The position numbers and the translations under genes are program-made. Shown here piece by piece: positions 1 through 8,454 of a DNA stretch of 64,000 nucleotides. The DNA lies in the NCBI GenBank assembly GCA_903927005.1, contig CAIYLH010000115.1, forward strand, positions 1-64,000, written 5' to 3'. Numbering within the stretch: position 1 is the first letter of the stretch; the number at the start of each line of letters is the position of its first letter. The notes under the pieces were generated by a model. It saw nothing but the letters and a program-made list of their open reading frames with translations. It made no database searches and was not told where the DNA came from. The stretch is from an uncultured Pseudomonadota bacterium. Its GTDB lineage: Bacteria > Pseudomonadota > Gammaproteobacteria > Steroidobacterales > Steroidobacteraceae.

Positions 1-76
1 AGAAATTGCCCAGTTCGTACAGATATCGCGCGATCCACTGCAGCCCGGCAACGCGCGCGGCATGAGCCCTAAACAC
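1..76 (-). CDS. 5' end of an unidentified gene leaving the window
   Basis: A reading frame opens with GTG at 76-74 on the minus strand and runs off the left edge, giving 25 residues that begin MFRAHAARVAGL and continue through an aromatic stretch, WIARYLYELG. An AAGGAG ribosome binding site lies nine bases upstream of the GTG, which is the main reason to believe it. The family is not recognisable from so little. It sits directly downstream of the HigB-like toxin, where a higA antitoxin would be expected, but the visible residues do not look like a HigA helix-turn-helix. Confidence 0.35.
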   Translation of the reverse strand, partial: MFRAHAARVAGLQWIARYLYELGNF

Positions 77-172
77 TTGGTCGCAGCTCCTTGTGCTAGC
101 GCAACTGTCGCAGCGGGGTCAGCGCGTCCCTGCGCTTCCGTCGCGCTCATCGAAACTCCGAACACATTAGTG

Positions 173-448
173 CTAGTCGACGATTTCGACATCGACCGCA
201 TCTGTTCCATCCCATCGAAAGCACAAGCGAAACTGATCGTTGATCCGAACACTCCACTGGCCGACCCTCTGGCCCTTCAGGGGCTCGAGTCGATTCCCTG
301 GCGGGGCACGCATATCCTCGATACGACGCGCCACATCCCACTGCTTGAGCTTGCGCAGCGCGGGACGTTCGATATGAAGCCAGCGAGCCACACGCCGAAG
401 CCCGAAAATAGCCTCGGTATCACGACACTTGAACGCCTTGATCGCCAC
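173..448 (-). CDS. higB: HigB/RelE-superfamily toxin, probably orphaned
   Basis: This is a 91-residue protein of the RelE/HigB superfamily, whose members are ribosome-dependent mRNA interferases. The family pattern is clear: IKAFKCRDTEAIF at the N-terminus, PPGNRLEPLKG in the middle, and WSVRINDQFRLCFRW followed by DAVDVEIVD at the end. Start is GTG at 448 or TTG at 451; neither has a good ribosome binding site. Family members usually end VEIVDYH; here GAC is followed by TAG and then CAC TAA, so a single TAC-to-TAG change could have removed the last two residues. No helix-turn-helix antitoxin follows on the minus strand, although higA normally lies immediately downstream. It is therefore a solitary or decaying toxin gene. 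Confidence 0.75.
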   Translation of the reverse strand: MAIKAFKCRDTEAIFGLRRVARWLHIERPALRKLKQWDVARRIEDMRAPPGNRLEPLKGQRVGQWSVRINDQFRLCFRWDGTDAVDVEIVD

Positions 449-459
449 CAAAAAAATAT

Positions 460-480
460 TAACGGTCTTCGTTATTAACG
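460..480. promoter_or_regulatory. Candidate operator upstream of the higB-like gene
   Basis: Three copies of the half-site TAACG/CGTTA occur within 21 bases: TAACG at 460-464, CGTTA at 470-474 and TAACG at 476-480. The last two form a perfect inverted repeat around one base. The block lies just upstream of the toxin start, where toxin-antitoxin autoregulators bind. A weak promoter (TTGCGT, 17 bases, AATATT) can be drawn through it on the minus strand. Binding by a HigA-like protein is inference only. Confidence 0.35.
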
Positions 481-837
481 CAACATGACCCTATCGCCGA
501 GGAGGGATTTCTTAAACCCGCCCCTAGCGCGAGCGGCACGCGCTGCCGCCGCCCGCTCGGAAGACATGACGTCGCAAGACCTTGCGGCCGTTTCGGCCAG
601 AAGATCGCCCAGCGGTGCACTTACGGCCCTGCGGCAAGCGGGAATTGCCGGCAATCTACCCGGCCCCGCGCAAGGCGCCCAATCGCTTTAGCCGCCTTGA
701 CGGTAGGCCCGGCTCGGCCGGCTTGAACGACAGCCCACGCAGGCGCGCCGATGAGTGCTAGTTTGTAGGGCTTGCCCGCCACGGGTCTCGTCCAATCCCC
801 CCCTGCACCCGATCATCCTTAAGCACGCGGAATACCC
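481..837. other. Intergenic region without a recognised gene
   Basis: About 350 bases lie between the toxin gene and the STAS gene. Short frames exist (for example 485-691), but they are rich in Ala, Arg and Pro, lack a ribosome binding site and resemble no family I know. The promoter for the downstream module should be here, but no convincing -35/-10 pair is visible. Confidence 0.5.
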
Positions 838-1125
838 ATGCCAGTCGTCGTTGCCAAGTACCAGCCCGTCGGTCGCTTTGACGCCTCCACGGCCGCACAG
901 CACGAAGCGGAATTGCGGCGACTGCTGGACGGCGAGGCACAGTCGATAGAACTGGATTTTTCCAAAATAGAATTCCTCAGCAGCGCCGGGCTACGGGTGC
1001 TGCTGGTCACGGCCAGCGCGGCGGAAAAGAAAGGGGGCACGCTGCAACTGAGCGGTGCGCGGCCCGCCATCCGCGAAATCATCCTGACCGTCGGCTTCGA
1101 CGATATCGTGCACCTGCGGGACTGA
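838..1125 (+). CDS. Single-domain STAS protein, anti-sigma-factor antagonist type
   Basis: This is a 95-residue stand-alone STAS domain, the SpoIIAA/RsbV fold. Antagonists of this class bind a GHKL-type partner when unphosphorylated and release it when a conserved serine is phosphorylated. The loop FLSSAGLRVLL (about residues 42-52) matches the canonical phosphoacceptor loop (usually DSSGL), and the serine is retained. The following segment GGTLQLSGARPAIREIILTV is typical of the last helix-strand. The stop at 1125 is followed by the permease start at 1127, so the two are almost certainly co-transcribed. Its neighbours supply the other two parts of a partner switch: a GHKL-like domain fused to a permease, and a SpoIIE phosphatase expected to dephosphorylate this serine. 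No sigma factor is nearby. Confidence 0.85.
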   Translation: MPVVVAKYQPVGRFDASTAAQHEAELRRLLDGEAQSIELDFSKIEFLSSAGLRVLLVTASAAEKKGGTLQLSGARPAIREIILTVGFDDIVHLRD

Positions 1126-1126
1126 C

Positions 1127-2833
1127 ATGAAACCCACCACCCTGACCTATGGCGTCGACGACACACCGCCGCTGCTGGAGCTCGCCTCGCTGGGACTGCA
1201 GCAGGTGCTCATGGGCGCTGCAGGCTGGGTGATGATGGCAACCGTACTGGCTACGCTGTCGGTCTCGCTGCTCGACACGCAGAGCATGCTGCGCATGGGC
1301 ATGATCGTGACCGGACTGGGGGCGATGTTGCAGGCCAATCGACGCGGCCCGGTGGGCTCAGGCTACCTGTGCCCACCCATCATTGCGCCTGCGTTCTTCT
1401 CCACCACGATCCTTGCCGGTGGCGGCTTTGGCCTGGCCACCCTGTTCGGCATGACCACGGTGGCCGGCGCCATCGAAGTGGTGCTGGCGCGGCTGTTGCC
1501 GCGCATCAGATTTCTGTTTCCGCCCGAGGTGATCGGTGTGGTCATGGTCATGGTGGGCATCGCGGTCCTGCCTACCGGCTTTCCCCGGCTGTTGGCGGAC
1601 CCCGCCACCTTGAGTGCCGGCGCCGATCAGGGCCGCAACGTCGCGGTTGGGATCGTTACGCTGGCGACCATGACCGGCTGCACCGTCTGGGGACGCGGGC
1701 TGGTGAAGCTGCTGCCGCTGCTCGTCGGAATCTTCACCGGCGTTGCCGCGGCGCTGGCCCTGGGCTGCGTACCGCCGACGGCTTTGCCGTCGATCATGAA
1801 TGAGCCGTGGATCGGTTGGCCTCACCGCGCGGTCTCCGGCTTTGCGTTTGAATGGTCGCTACTGCTGCCTTTCACCATCGCCTGCGTCGCCTCATCACTC
1901 AAGAACGTCGGCGACCTGACGATGTGCCAGAAGATCAACGACTCGGACTGGAAACGCACCGACATGGCGTCGGTCAGCCGCGGCGCCAGCGTGCTGGGCA
2001 TCGTCAATATAGCGTCCGGCCTGCTCGGCACGGTGAGCCACAACGCCTCCTCAAGTAACATCGGACTGGCTGTCGCCAGCGGCGCCACCAGCCGCAGCAT
2101 CGCCTACAGCTTCGGCGCGCTGATGGTGCTGTGCGCTTTTCTGCCCAAGGTGGCGGCCACCATCACCGCGCTGCCGCCGCCGATCACCGGCGCCGCCGTG
2201 ATCTACTGCGCCTGCTTCATGATGCTGGCCGGCATACAGTTGCTGACTTCGCGACTGCTCGACACCCGTCGCATCCTGATGGCGGGCTGCGCGCTGGCGT
2301 TCGGCCTCAGTGCGGGCCTCATGCCGCATCTGTATGTGAACGCGCCGCATTTCCTGAAGCCCATTCTGAACTCACCGGTCTCGTTCAGCGCTCTCGTCGC
2401 GCTGGTGCTGAACTACCTCATGCAGCTGGGCAACACTCGACGCTGCCGCCTAACGCTGACAGCAGCCGAAGACAATTACGCCACCCTGCGCGACGCGATG
2501 CTGGAGTTCGGCGCCTCAGTCGGCGCCCGCAAAGAGGCCATCACCGCGGCTACCGAGTCGCTGCACCACGTCATGGAATCGCTGGCCACGGGCCTGGCAA
2601 GCGGCGAGATTACGGTCGATATCGCCTTCGACGAATACCATCTGGACCTCGATGTGTCCTACCAGGGACAGGCGATCGAACTGGTGAAGACGCGCCCGGA
2701 TCGCAACACCTTGCTGAACGACCCGACGGGACTGGCCAAACTCTCCGGCTGGCTGCTGGGCCAACGTGCCGACCGGGTACGCATCAAGACGGATGCAGAT
2801 CGCTGCCACGTGCTGCTGCGACTGACGAATTAA
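1127..2833 (+). CDS. NCS2-type permease fused to a C-terminal GHKL/RsbW-like domain
   Basis: This 568-residue protein has two parts. Residues about 20-435 form a polytopic membrane region with NCS2 (xanthine/uracil permease) hallmarks, including RRGPVGSGYLCPP near residue 72 and a KNVGDLT motif near residue 258. Residues about 445-568 are soluble and resemble an anti-sigma-factor ATPase domain: ATESLHHVMESL sits where the N-box lies, followed by beta-rich DEYHLDLDVSYQGQ and a helix near TGLAKLSGWLLG. In NCS2 carriers such as UraA an acidic residue precedes the (I/V)GD motif and another lies near TM10; here the first is Lys, and the second region reads SSSNIGLA. In the ATPase part the usual N-box Asn is not seen. 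Both halves may therefore be non-canonical, sensing or tethering rather than transporting or phosphorylating. It sits between STAS and SpoIIE-phosphatase genes. Confidence 0.75.
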   Translation: MKPTTLTYGVDDTPPLLELASLGLQQVLMGAAGWVMMATVLATLSVSLLDTQSMLRMGMIVTGLGAMLQANRRGPVGSGYLCPPIIAPAFFSTTILAGGGFGLATLFGMTTVAGAIEVVLARLLPRIRFLFPPEVIGVVMVMVGIAVLPTGFPRLLADPATLSAGADQGRNVAVGIVTLATMTGCTVWGRGLVKLLPLLVGIFTGVAAALALGCVPPTALPSIMNEPWIGWPHRAVSGFAFEWSLLLPFTIACVASSLKNVGDLTMCQKINDSDWKRTDMASVSRGASVLGIVNIASGLLGTVSHNASSSNIGLAVASGATSRSIAYSFGALMVLCAFLPKVAATITALPPPITGAAVIYCACFMMLAGIQLLTSRLLDTRRILMAGCALAFGLSAGLMPHLYVNAPHFLKPILNSPVSFSALVALVLNYLMQLGNTRRCRLTLTAAEDNYATLRDAMLEFGASVGARKEAITAATESLHHVMESLATGLASGEITVDIAFDEYHLDLDVSYQGQAIELVKTRPDRNTLLNDPTGLAKLSGWLLGQRADRVRIKTDADRCHVLLRLTN

Positions 2834-2845
2834 CACCAGCAGGCC

Positions 2846-4297
2846 ATGCCAAACACGTTGCATCGATGGATTCCTGACTGGCTGGTCGAGTCCCGTCATC
2901 TGGCCGAAGCCTCCGCGGACGAGCAAGCGATGCTCGTGGCACGACGACAGCAAGCCAACCAATCCCTGGCGCCCTATATCGGACTGGCACTCCTCCTCCT
3001 GTCGCCTTTCCTGCTGCTGCTTGACGCCCAACGACTCCAACCCGGGCTAGTCGTTCTTGGACTGACTGGCGACTATTACCTGATTGGCGCCGCCTGCCAC
3101 GTCCTGCTGACCCTGAGTGCCCTGCCGGCCCTGGCCATAAAATATCGGCGCGTTGCTGCGAATCAGCGCCTGAGCGCGCGCTTGCTCAAGCTACACCTGT
3201 ACAGTTTCTTCACGGCACTGCTGGTGCTGTCCTTGGTCACCATCCTGGCGCGCGGTGCATTCATGCGCATAGCCTGTCTGTTGGTCGTGACAAATTTCGT
3301 CTACGTCGTGCAGTGGCGCTTACGCGCTGCGATCAATGCCATCTCGTTCGTGGCCGGCACCGCCCTGATCTTCACCTTTGCAGCGCTCGGGGGAGCCCCG
3401 CGGCTGGAGCATTTCGTGGACCTGCTGACGCTGGTCGTCCTGTGTGTCATTGGTGGCGCCATTGTCCATCGCGACCGGAAACTGGGTTGCCAAGCCCAGT
3501 ATCGGGAATCGCGACACCTGAGCCGGTTGCAGGACGAGCTCAACGTCGCCGCGAAGCTGCAGCAAGCGCTGCTGCCAAGTCCGTGGCCTGCAACGGCGGC
3601 CTTTGCGGTTCATGGGATGATGCGGCCGGCACAGGACATCGGCGGTGACTTTTATGATCACTTCCACTTCCAGGATGGTGGCGTGTGCCTGGTCGTGGCG
3701 GATGTCTGTGGCAAAGGCGTTCCCGCCGGACTGTTCGGCATGTCTGCCAAGAGTGTCCTGCATACCACGGCGCTGCAGCTACCCCGGGGCGTCGCGGGCA
3801 GCGACGCCGGCGCGCTGGTCGCAGACGCCAACAACCTGCTGCACCAAGGCAACACGGAGATGCTGTTCGTGACCGCCGTGTATGCCCACTACCAGCCCGC
3901 AACCGGTGCGCTGTCGTTCGTCAACGCCGGTCACGTGCAGCCGCTGCTCATCCCCCGCCGCGGCCCGCCGCGCTGGCTGGACGCTCCCAAGGGCCGGGCG
4001 CTAGGCGCGCGTGGACAACAGCGCTATGCGGCGGCGGACGTAGCGCTGCAGGCCGGTGACACGGTCCTGCTCATCACCGATGGCATCACCGAAGCGCACG
4101 ATGCGAACTTGCAGGAGTTTGGCCTCGCGCGCGTGAAAGAGACCTTTGAGGGGGTGGTTTGCGGCGGACCACAGGCGTGTGTCAACCGTTTGCTGACGGC
4201 GGTGGATGCCTTTACGCACGGCCTGGCGCAAGCCGATGACATCACCTGCATTGCCCTGTGCCACCGGCCGGAGGCCGCGGAGGGATGCCCTGCATAA
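2846..4297 (+). CDS. Membrane-anchored SpoIIE/PP2C-type serine phosphatase
   Basis: The protein has 483 residues. The N-terminal part holds several hydrophobic segments between about residues 45 and 205, followed by a short coiled linker (LQDELNVAAKLQQALLP, typical of SpoIIE/RsbU/RsbP enzymes). The C-terminal part, about 235-475, is a PP2C catalytic domain with the metal-binding acids in place: DIGGDFYD, VVADVCGKGVPAG, LLITDGITEA and QADDIT. Such enzymes remove phosphate from STAS antagonists and so reset a partner switch. The gene starts 12 bases after the permease-GHKL gene and the module is one strand, so the STAS protein encoded first is the likely substrate. The membrane segments could relay a signal from the envelope or from the neighbouring permease, which is inference. 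Confidence 0.87.
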   Translation: MPNTLHRWIPDWLVESRHLAEASADEQAMLVARRQQANQSLAPYIGLALLLLSPFLLLLDAQRLQPGLVVLGLTGDYYLIGAACHVLLTLSALPALAIKYRRVAANQRLSARLLKLHLYSFFTALLVLSLVTILARGAFMRIACLLVVTNFVYVVQWRLRAAINAISFVAGTALIFTFAALGGAPRLEHFVDLLTLVVLCVIGGAIVHRDRKLGCQAQYRESRHLSRLQDELNVAAKLQQALLPSPWPATAAFAVHGMMRPAQDIGGDFYDHFHFQDGGVCLVVADVCGKGVPAGLFGMSAKSVLHTTALQLPRGVAGSDAGALVADANNLLHQGNTEMLFVTAVYAHYQPATGALSFVNAGHVQPLLIPRRGPPRWLDAPKGRALGARGQQRYAAADVALQAGDTVLLITDGITEAHDANLQEFGLARVKETFEGVVCGGPQACVNRLLTAVDAFTHGLAQADDITCIALCHRPEAAEGCPA

Positions 4298-4391
4298 AGT
4301 CGTGGCAAGCTTGCTTGCCTGGACGTGCTACCGAGGCGGCCAGGCGGTACTCCCGGTCTAAATGACGACGAAAAACCGGGGTGACGTCAGC

Positions 4392-4416
4392 AAAAAGCCC
4401 GCAAGGTGCTGGGCTC
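4392..4416 (-). terminator. Possible rho-independent terminator of tRNA-Ser
   Basis: Reading the minus strand downstream of the tRNA, AGCCC, a ten-base loop and GGGCT are followed by five T. The stem is short, but position and orientation fit termination of the tRNA transcript. Confidence 0.45.
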
Positions 4417-4459
4417 TGAACGCCTTCGAGGCTGCCCAGCGGGTTCGAAGGTCTTGTTC

Positions 4460-4549
4460 TGGCGGTGGGGGTGGGATTCGAACCCACGGAAGGCGTTAAC
4501 CTTCGCTAGTTTTCAAGACTAGAGCCTTAAACCGCTCGGCCACCCCACC
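4460..4549 (-). tRNA. tRNA-Ser(UGA)
   Basis: A 90-base class II tRNA. The acceptor stem GGTGGGG pairs with CCCCACC, discriminator G is followed by an encoded CCA, and the T arm is GTGGG-TTCGAAT-CCCAC. The anticodon arm CTAGT-CTTGAAA-ACTAG carries anticodon TGA, which reads UCA and other UCN serine codons. An extended variable arm (GCGAAGG...CCTTCC region) confirms serine. The gene for seryl-tRNA synthetase lies about 1 kb away on the same strand, though BI-1 on the opposite strand separates them. Confidence 0.96.
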
Positions 4550-4642
4550 AGCGCGTCGTCCGCGGAGCGGAACTTTACCGGACTGAGACGGTCTGTGCGT
4601 GACAGACCGCATCGCCCACCCATCGTAACCCGGCCGATGCAG

Positions 4643-4648
4643 TATAAT
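4643..4648 (+). promoter_or_regulatory. -10 element (TATAAT) of the Bax-inhibitor gene
   Basis: A perfect TATAAT lies 31 bases ahead of the chosen start codon, with an AGGAG ribosome binding site at 4665-4669 between them. The -35 region at normal spacing is poor, so the promoter may rely on the strong -10. Confidence 0.6.
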
Positions 4649-4678
4649 CGCGCCTTCAATTCTTCAGGAGATGCCTGC

Positions 4679-5368
4679 ATGGACCGCCCTGGCGACCGAA
4701 TCGTCATCGAAGGCAGCGCGACGCGCGTCGGCGCCGCCGCCACCAGCAGCAGCGCCCAGCGCGTGCTGCGCAACACCTACATGCTGCTATCAGCCTCATT
4801 GCTGTGGAGCGCGGCCTGCGCCGGCGGCGCGATGGCCTATCGCCTGCCCGGCCCCGGCATCCTGCTGACGCTGGTCGGCTTCTACGGGCTGCTGTTCGCG
4901 ATCGAGCGGCTACGCAACAGCGCCTGGAGCGTTGCCCTCGTATTCGCCCTGACCGGCTTCATGGGCTACACGCTCGGCCCCGTGCTCAGCTACTACATGC
5001 GCTCGGTGCCGGACGGCGGCTCAGTGATCATGCTGGCCTTCGGCATCACCGGCGCGGCGTTCCTGTCGCTGTCGGCCTATGCGGTGACCACCCGCCGCGA
5101 CTTCAGCTTCATGACCAGCTTCCTGGTGGTCGGCTCGATCACGGCGTTCCTGCTGGGGCTGGTGGCGATCTTCTTCCACATGCCGGGCCTGTCACTGGCG
5201 GTATCGGGGCTGTTCACGCTGATCTCGAGCGGGATCATCCTGTGGCAGACCGGACAGATCGTGAACGGCGGCGAGACGAACTACGTCTCGGCGACCGTGA
5301 CGCTGTACGTCAGCATCTACAACCTGTTCGTCAGCCTACTGCGGCTCCTCGGCGGCTCGCGCAGCTAA
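4679..5368 (+). CDS. Bax inhibitor-1 / YccA-family membrane protein
   Basis: The protein has 229 residues and seven or so hydrophobic segments spread from about residue 35 to the C-terminus, with the family motifs GYTLGPVLSYY and ISSGIILWQTGQIVNGGE near the end. Bacterial BI-1 proteins (YccA/YbhL type) are inner-membrane proteins; YccA modulates the FtsH protease, and homologues behave as pH-dependent calcium leak channels. The start is ATG at 4679 because AGGAG lies nine bases upstream and a TATAAT promoter precedes it; the frame stays open further upstream but lacks those signals. The gene is monocistronic and ends in a strong terminator. Confidence 0.9.
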   Translation: MDRPGDRIVIEGSATRVGAAATSSSAQRVLRNTYMLLSASLLWSAACAGGAMAYRLPGPGILLTLVGFYGLLFAIERLRNSAWSVALVFALTGFMGYTLGPVLSYYMRSVPDGGSVIMLAFGITGAAFLSLSAYAVTTRRDFSFMTSFLVVGSITAFLLGLVAIFFHMPGLSLAVSGLFTLISSGIILWQTGQIVNGGETNYVSATVTLYVSIYNLFVSLLRLLGGSRS

Positions 5369-5392
5369 CGCGCGGCTCATCGCTACGCACTG

Positions 5393-5426
5393 CGCCCCCG
5401 TCTGGGATCCGGACGGGGGCGTTTTT
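5393..5426 (+). terminator. Rho-independent terminator after the Bax-inhibitor gene
   Basis: A ten-base GC-rich stem (CGCCCCCGTC with GACGGGGGCG) closes a short loop and is followed by TTTTT. It lies between the plus-strand BI-1 gene and the minus-strand serS gene and ends the former. The T run is on the plus strand only. Confidence 0.9.
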
Positions 5427-5439
5427 CATGGCGAGGCGT

Positions 5440-6753
<1,314 letters not shown>

Positions 6754-8040
6754 TCAGGCGCCGCCGCCACGCCGGCGGGCGATGGCTTCGCGGATCTTGA
6801 TCTCCAGTCCCCGCGGGACAGGATTGTAATAGGTGCGCGGCTCCATCTCCTCGGGGAAATATCGCTGGCCGGCCGCGTGCGCGTCGGGCTGGTCGTGGTC
6901 GTAGCGGTAACCCGCGCCGTGACCGAGCTCCTTCATCGTCCGAGTCGGGGCATTGCGGATCGCCATCGGCACCGGCAACGAGCCGAGCGCCTCGGCGTCG
7001 GCGCGGGCCGCCTTGTAGGCGGTATAGACCGCGTTGCTCTTGGGTGCCACCGCCAGATAGACGACCGCCTGGCCGATCGCCAGCTCTCCCTCCGGACTGC
7101 CGAGCCGCTCGTAGGTCGCCAGCGCGTCCACCGCGAGCGACAGTGCGCGCGGGTCGGCATTGCCAATATCCTCGCTCGCCATCCGCAGCACCCGCCGTGC
7201 GACGTAGAGCGGGTCGCAGCCGCCATCGAGCATCCGGCACAGCCAGTACAGCGCCGCATCAGCGTCGCTGCCGCGCACCGACTTGTGCAGCGCCGACATC
7301 TGGTCGTAGAAGGCATCGCCGCGCTTGTCGAAGCGCCGGCTGCCGCCGCTCGCCACCTCCGCCGCGATCGCCTCGCTAATCATGCCGCTGCTGGCCAGAT
7401 CCGCGGCGATCTCCAGCAGGTTCATCGCCCGGCGCGCGTCGCCGTCAGCCGCTCGCGCGATCAACTCGCGCGCCGCCGGCTCAATCGACAGCCCCTGCTC
7501 GCCCAGTCCACGCTCAGCGTCGCCGAGCGCGCGGTCGATCAGCAATTCGAGGTCAGCCGCAATGAGGCTCTTAAGTACGTAGATGCGCGCCCGCGACAGC
7601 AGCGCGCCGTTGACCTCGAACGACGGGTTCTCGGTGGTCGCACCAACGAACACCAGCGTGCCGTCCTCGACGAACGGCAGGAACGTGTCCTGCTGGGCAC
7701 GGTTGAAGCGGTGCACCTCGTCCAGGAACAGCACCGTAGAGGCGCCGCTGGCGGCGCGGGCGGTGCGCGCCTTCTCCACCACCTCGCGGATATCCTTGAC
7801 CCCGGCGAGCACGGCCGACAGGGAGTAGAACTCGGCCTTGGCGGAGACCGCGACCAACCGCGCCAGCGTGGTCTTGCCGGTGCCCGGCGGCCCCCACAGC
7901 AGCATCGAGTGCAGGGTCGAGCCCTCGACCAGGCGCCGCAGCGGCTTGCCGGCGGCCAGCAGGTGCGCCTGGCCTGCAAACTCGTCAAGCGAGCGCGGGC
8001 GCATCCGGTCAGCCAGCGGGCGGTAGGGTTCGGTGCTCAC
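6754..8040 (-). CDS. rarA: Replication-associated recombination protein A, AAA+ ATPase
   Basis: RarA (MgsA) acts at stalled replication forks and is related to clamp loader subunits and WRNIP1. The 428-residue protein starts at GTG 8040 (VSTEPYRPLADRMRP), the family's normal N-terminus; the frame continues upstream to 8412 but that part overlaps the VanZ-like gene and is not family sequence. Walker A GPPGTGKTT is at about residues 50-58, Walker B is VLFLDEVHRF, and sensor 1 is VGATTENPSFE. The C-terminal tetramerisation domain includes GCDPLYVARR and NAPTRTMKELG. The ftsK-lolA-rarA-serS order is conserved in gammaproteobacteria. Confidence 0.96.
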   Translation of the reverse strand: MSTEPYRPLADRMRPRSLDEFAGQAHLLAAGKPLRRLVEGSTLHSMLLWGPPGTGKTTLARLVAVSAKAEFYSLSAVLAGVKDIREVVEKARTARAASGASTVLFLDEVHRFNRAQQDTFLPFVEDGTLVFVGATTENPSFEVNGALLSRARIYVLKSLIAADLELLIDRALGDAERGLGEQGLSIEPAARELIARAADGDARRAMNLLEIAADLASSGMISEAIAAEVASGGSRRFDKRGDAFYDQMSALHKSVRGSDADAALYWLCRMLDGGCDPLYVARRVLRMASEDIGNADPRALSLAVDALATYERLGSPEGELAIGQAVVYLAVAPKSNAVYTAYKAARADAEALGSLPVPMAIRNAPTRTMKELGHGAGYRYDHDQPDAHAAGQRYFPEEMEPRTYYNPVPRGLEIKIREAIARRRGGGA

Positions 8041-8066
8041 GTGAGCATTGTAGCGGCCGGCAACGC

Positions 8067-8453
8067 TCAGCGCGGGGCAAGGCCCAGCAGACGCTCGACC
8101 CGTGCGGCCCAGCCGCCGAGTCCGGCATAGGCCAGCGCGAGCGCGAGCGCGACGCCGACCGCGTTCGCGCAGGCGTCGGCAAGCTCCGCGGTGCGCGTCG
8201 GGGTCAGCGCCTGCAGGCCTTCGATGCAGACCCCCAGCAACACGCAGGCCGTGCCGATGAGGAGGTAGCGGCGGCGCGGGTAGAAACCGGTGAACCAACT
8301 CGCCAGCAGGAAGTAACCGGTCGCGTGCTGGATCTTGTCCCAGACCTGCACCGGCAGCGGCACGCCGCCCGGCCACAGACTCAGCACCAGTCCGGCGAGC
8401 ACCCCGGCCCAACCGACCGCGGCCCAGAACCGTCCCAGGCGCAGTGGCAGCAT
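8067..8453 (-). CDS. VanZ-like membrane protein
   Basis: A 128-residue protein with four hydrophobic stretches and the VanZ-family pattern: DKIQHATGYFLLASWF in the first third, then EGLQALTPTRTAELADACANAVG, the last part matching the R-x-x-x-x-D-xx-aN-x-x-G signature. VanZ confers low-level teicoplanin resistance in enterococci; the role of the many chromosomal relatives is unknown. The stop of lolA and this start nearly coincide (TGACATG), so it is translated as part of the ftsK operon. Its presence between lolA and rarA departs from the most common order. Confidence 0.85.
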   Translation of the reverse strand: MLPLRLGRFWAAVGWAGVLAGLVLSLWPGGVPLPVQVWDKIQHATGYFLLASWFTGFYPRRRYLLIGTACVLLGVCIEGLQALTPTRTAELADACANAVGVALALALAYAGLGGWAARVERLLGLAPR

Positions 8454-8454
8454 G

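Noticed and set aside
62-478. 138-codon plus-strand frame at the left edge
   Set aside because: It runs antisense to the HigB-like gene, has no family resemblance, and the minus-strand product matches a known toxin family.
485-691. Possible 68-codon gene before the STAS gene
   Set aside because: Ala/Arg/Pro-rich, no ribosome binding site, no recognisable family; typical of open frames in GC-rich DNA.
8041-8412. N-terminal extension of rarA
   Set aside because: The extra residues are out-of-frame VanZ-like sequence; RarA proteins begin at the GTG at 8040.
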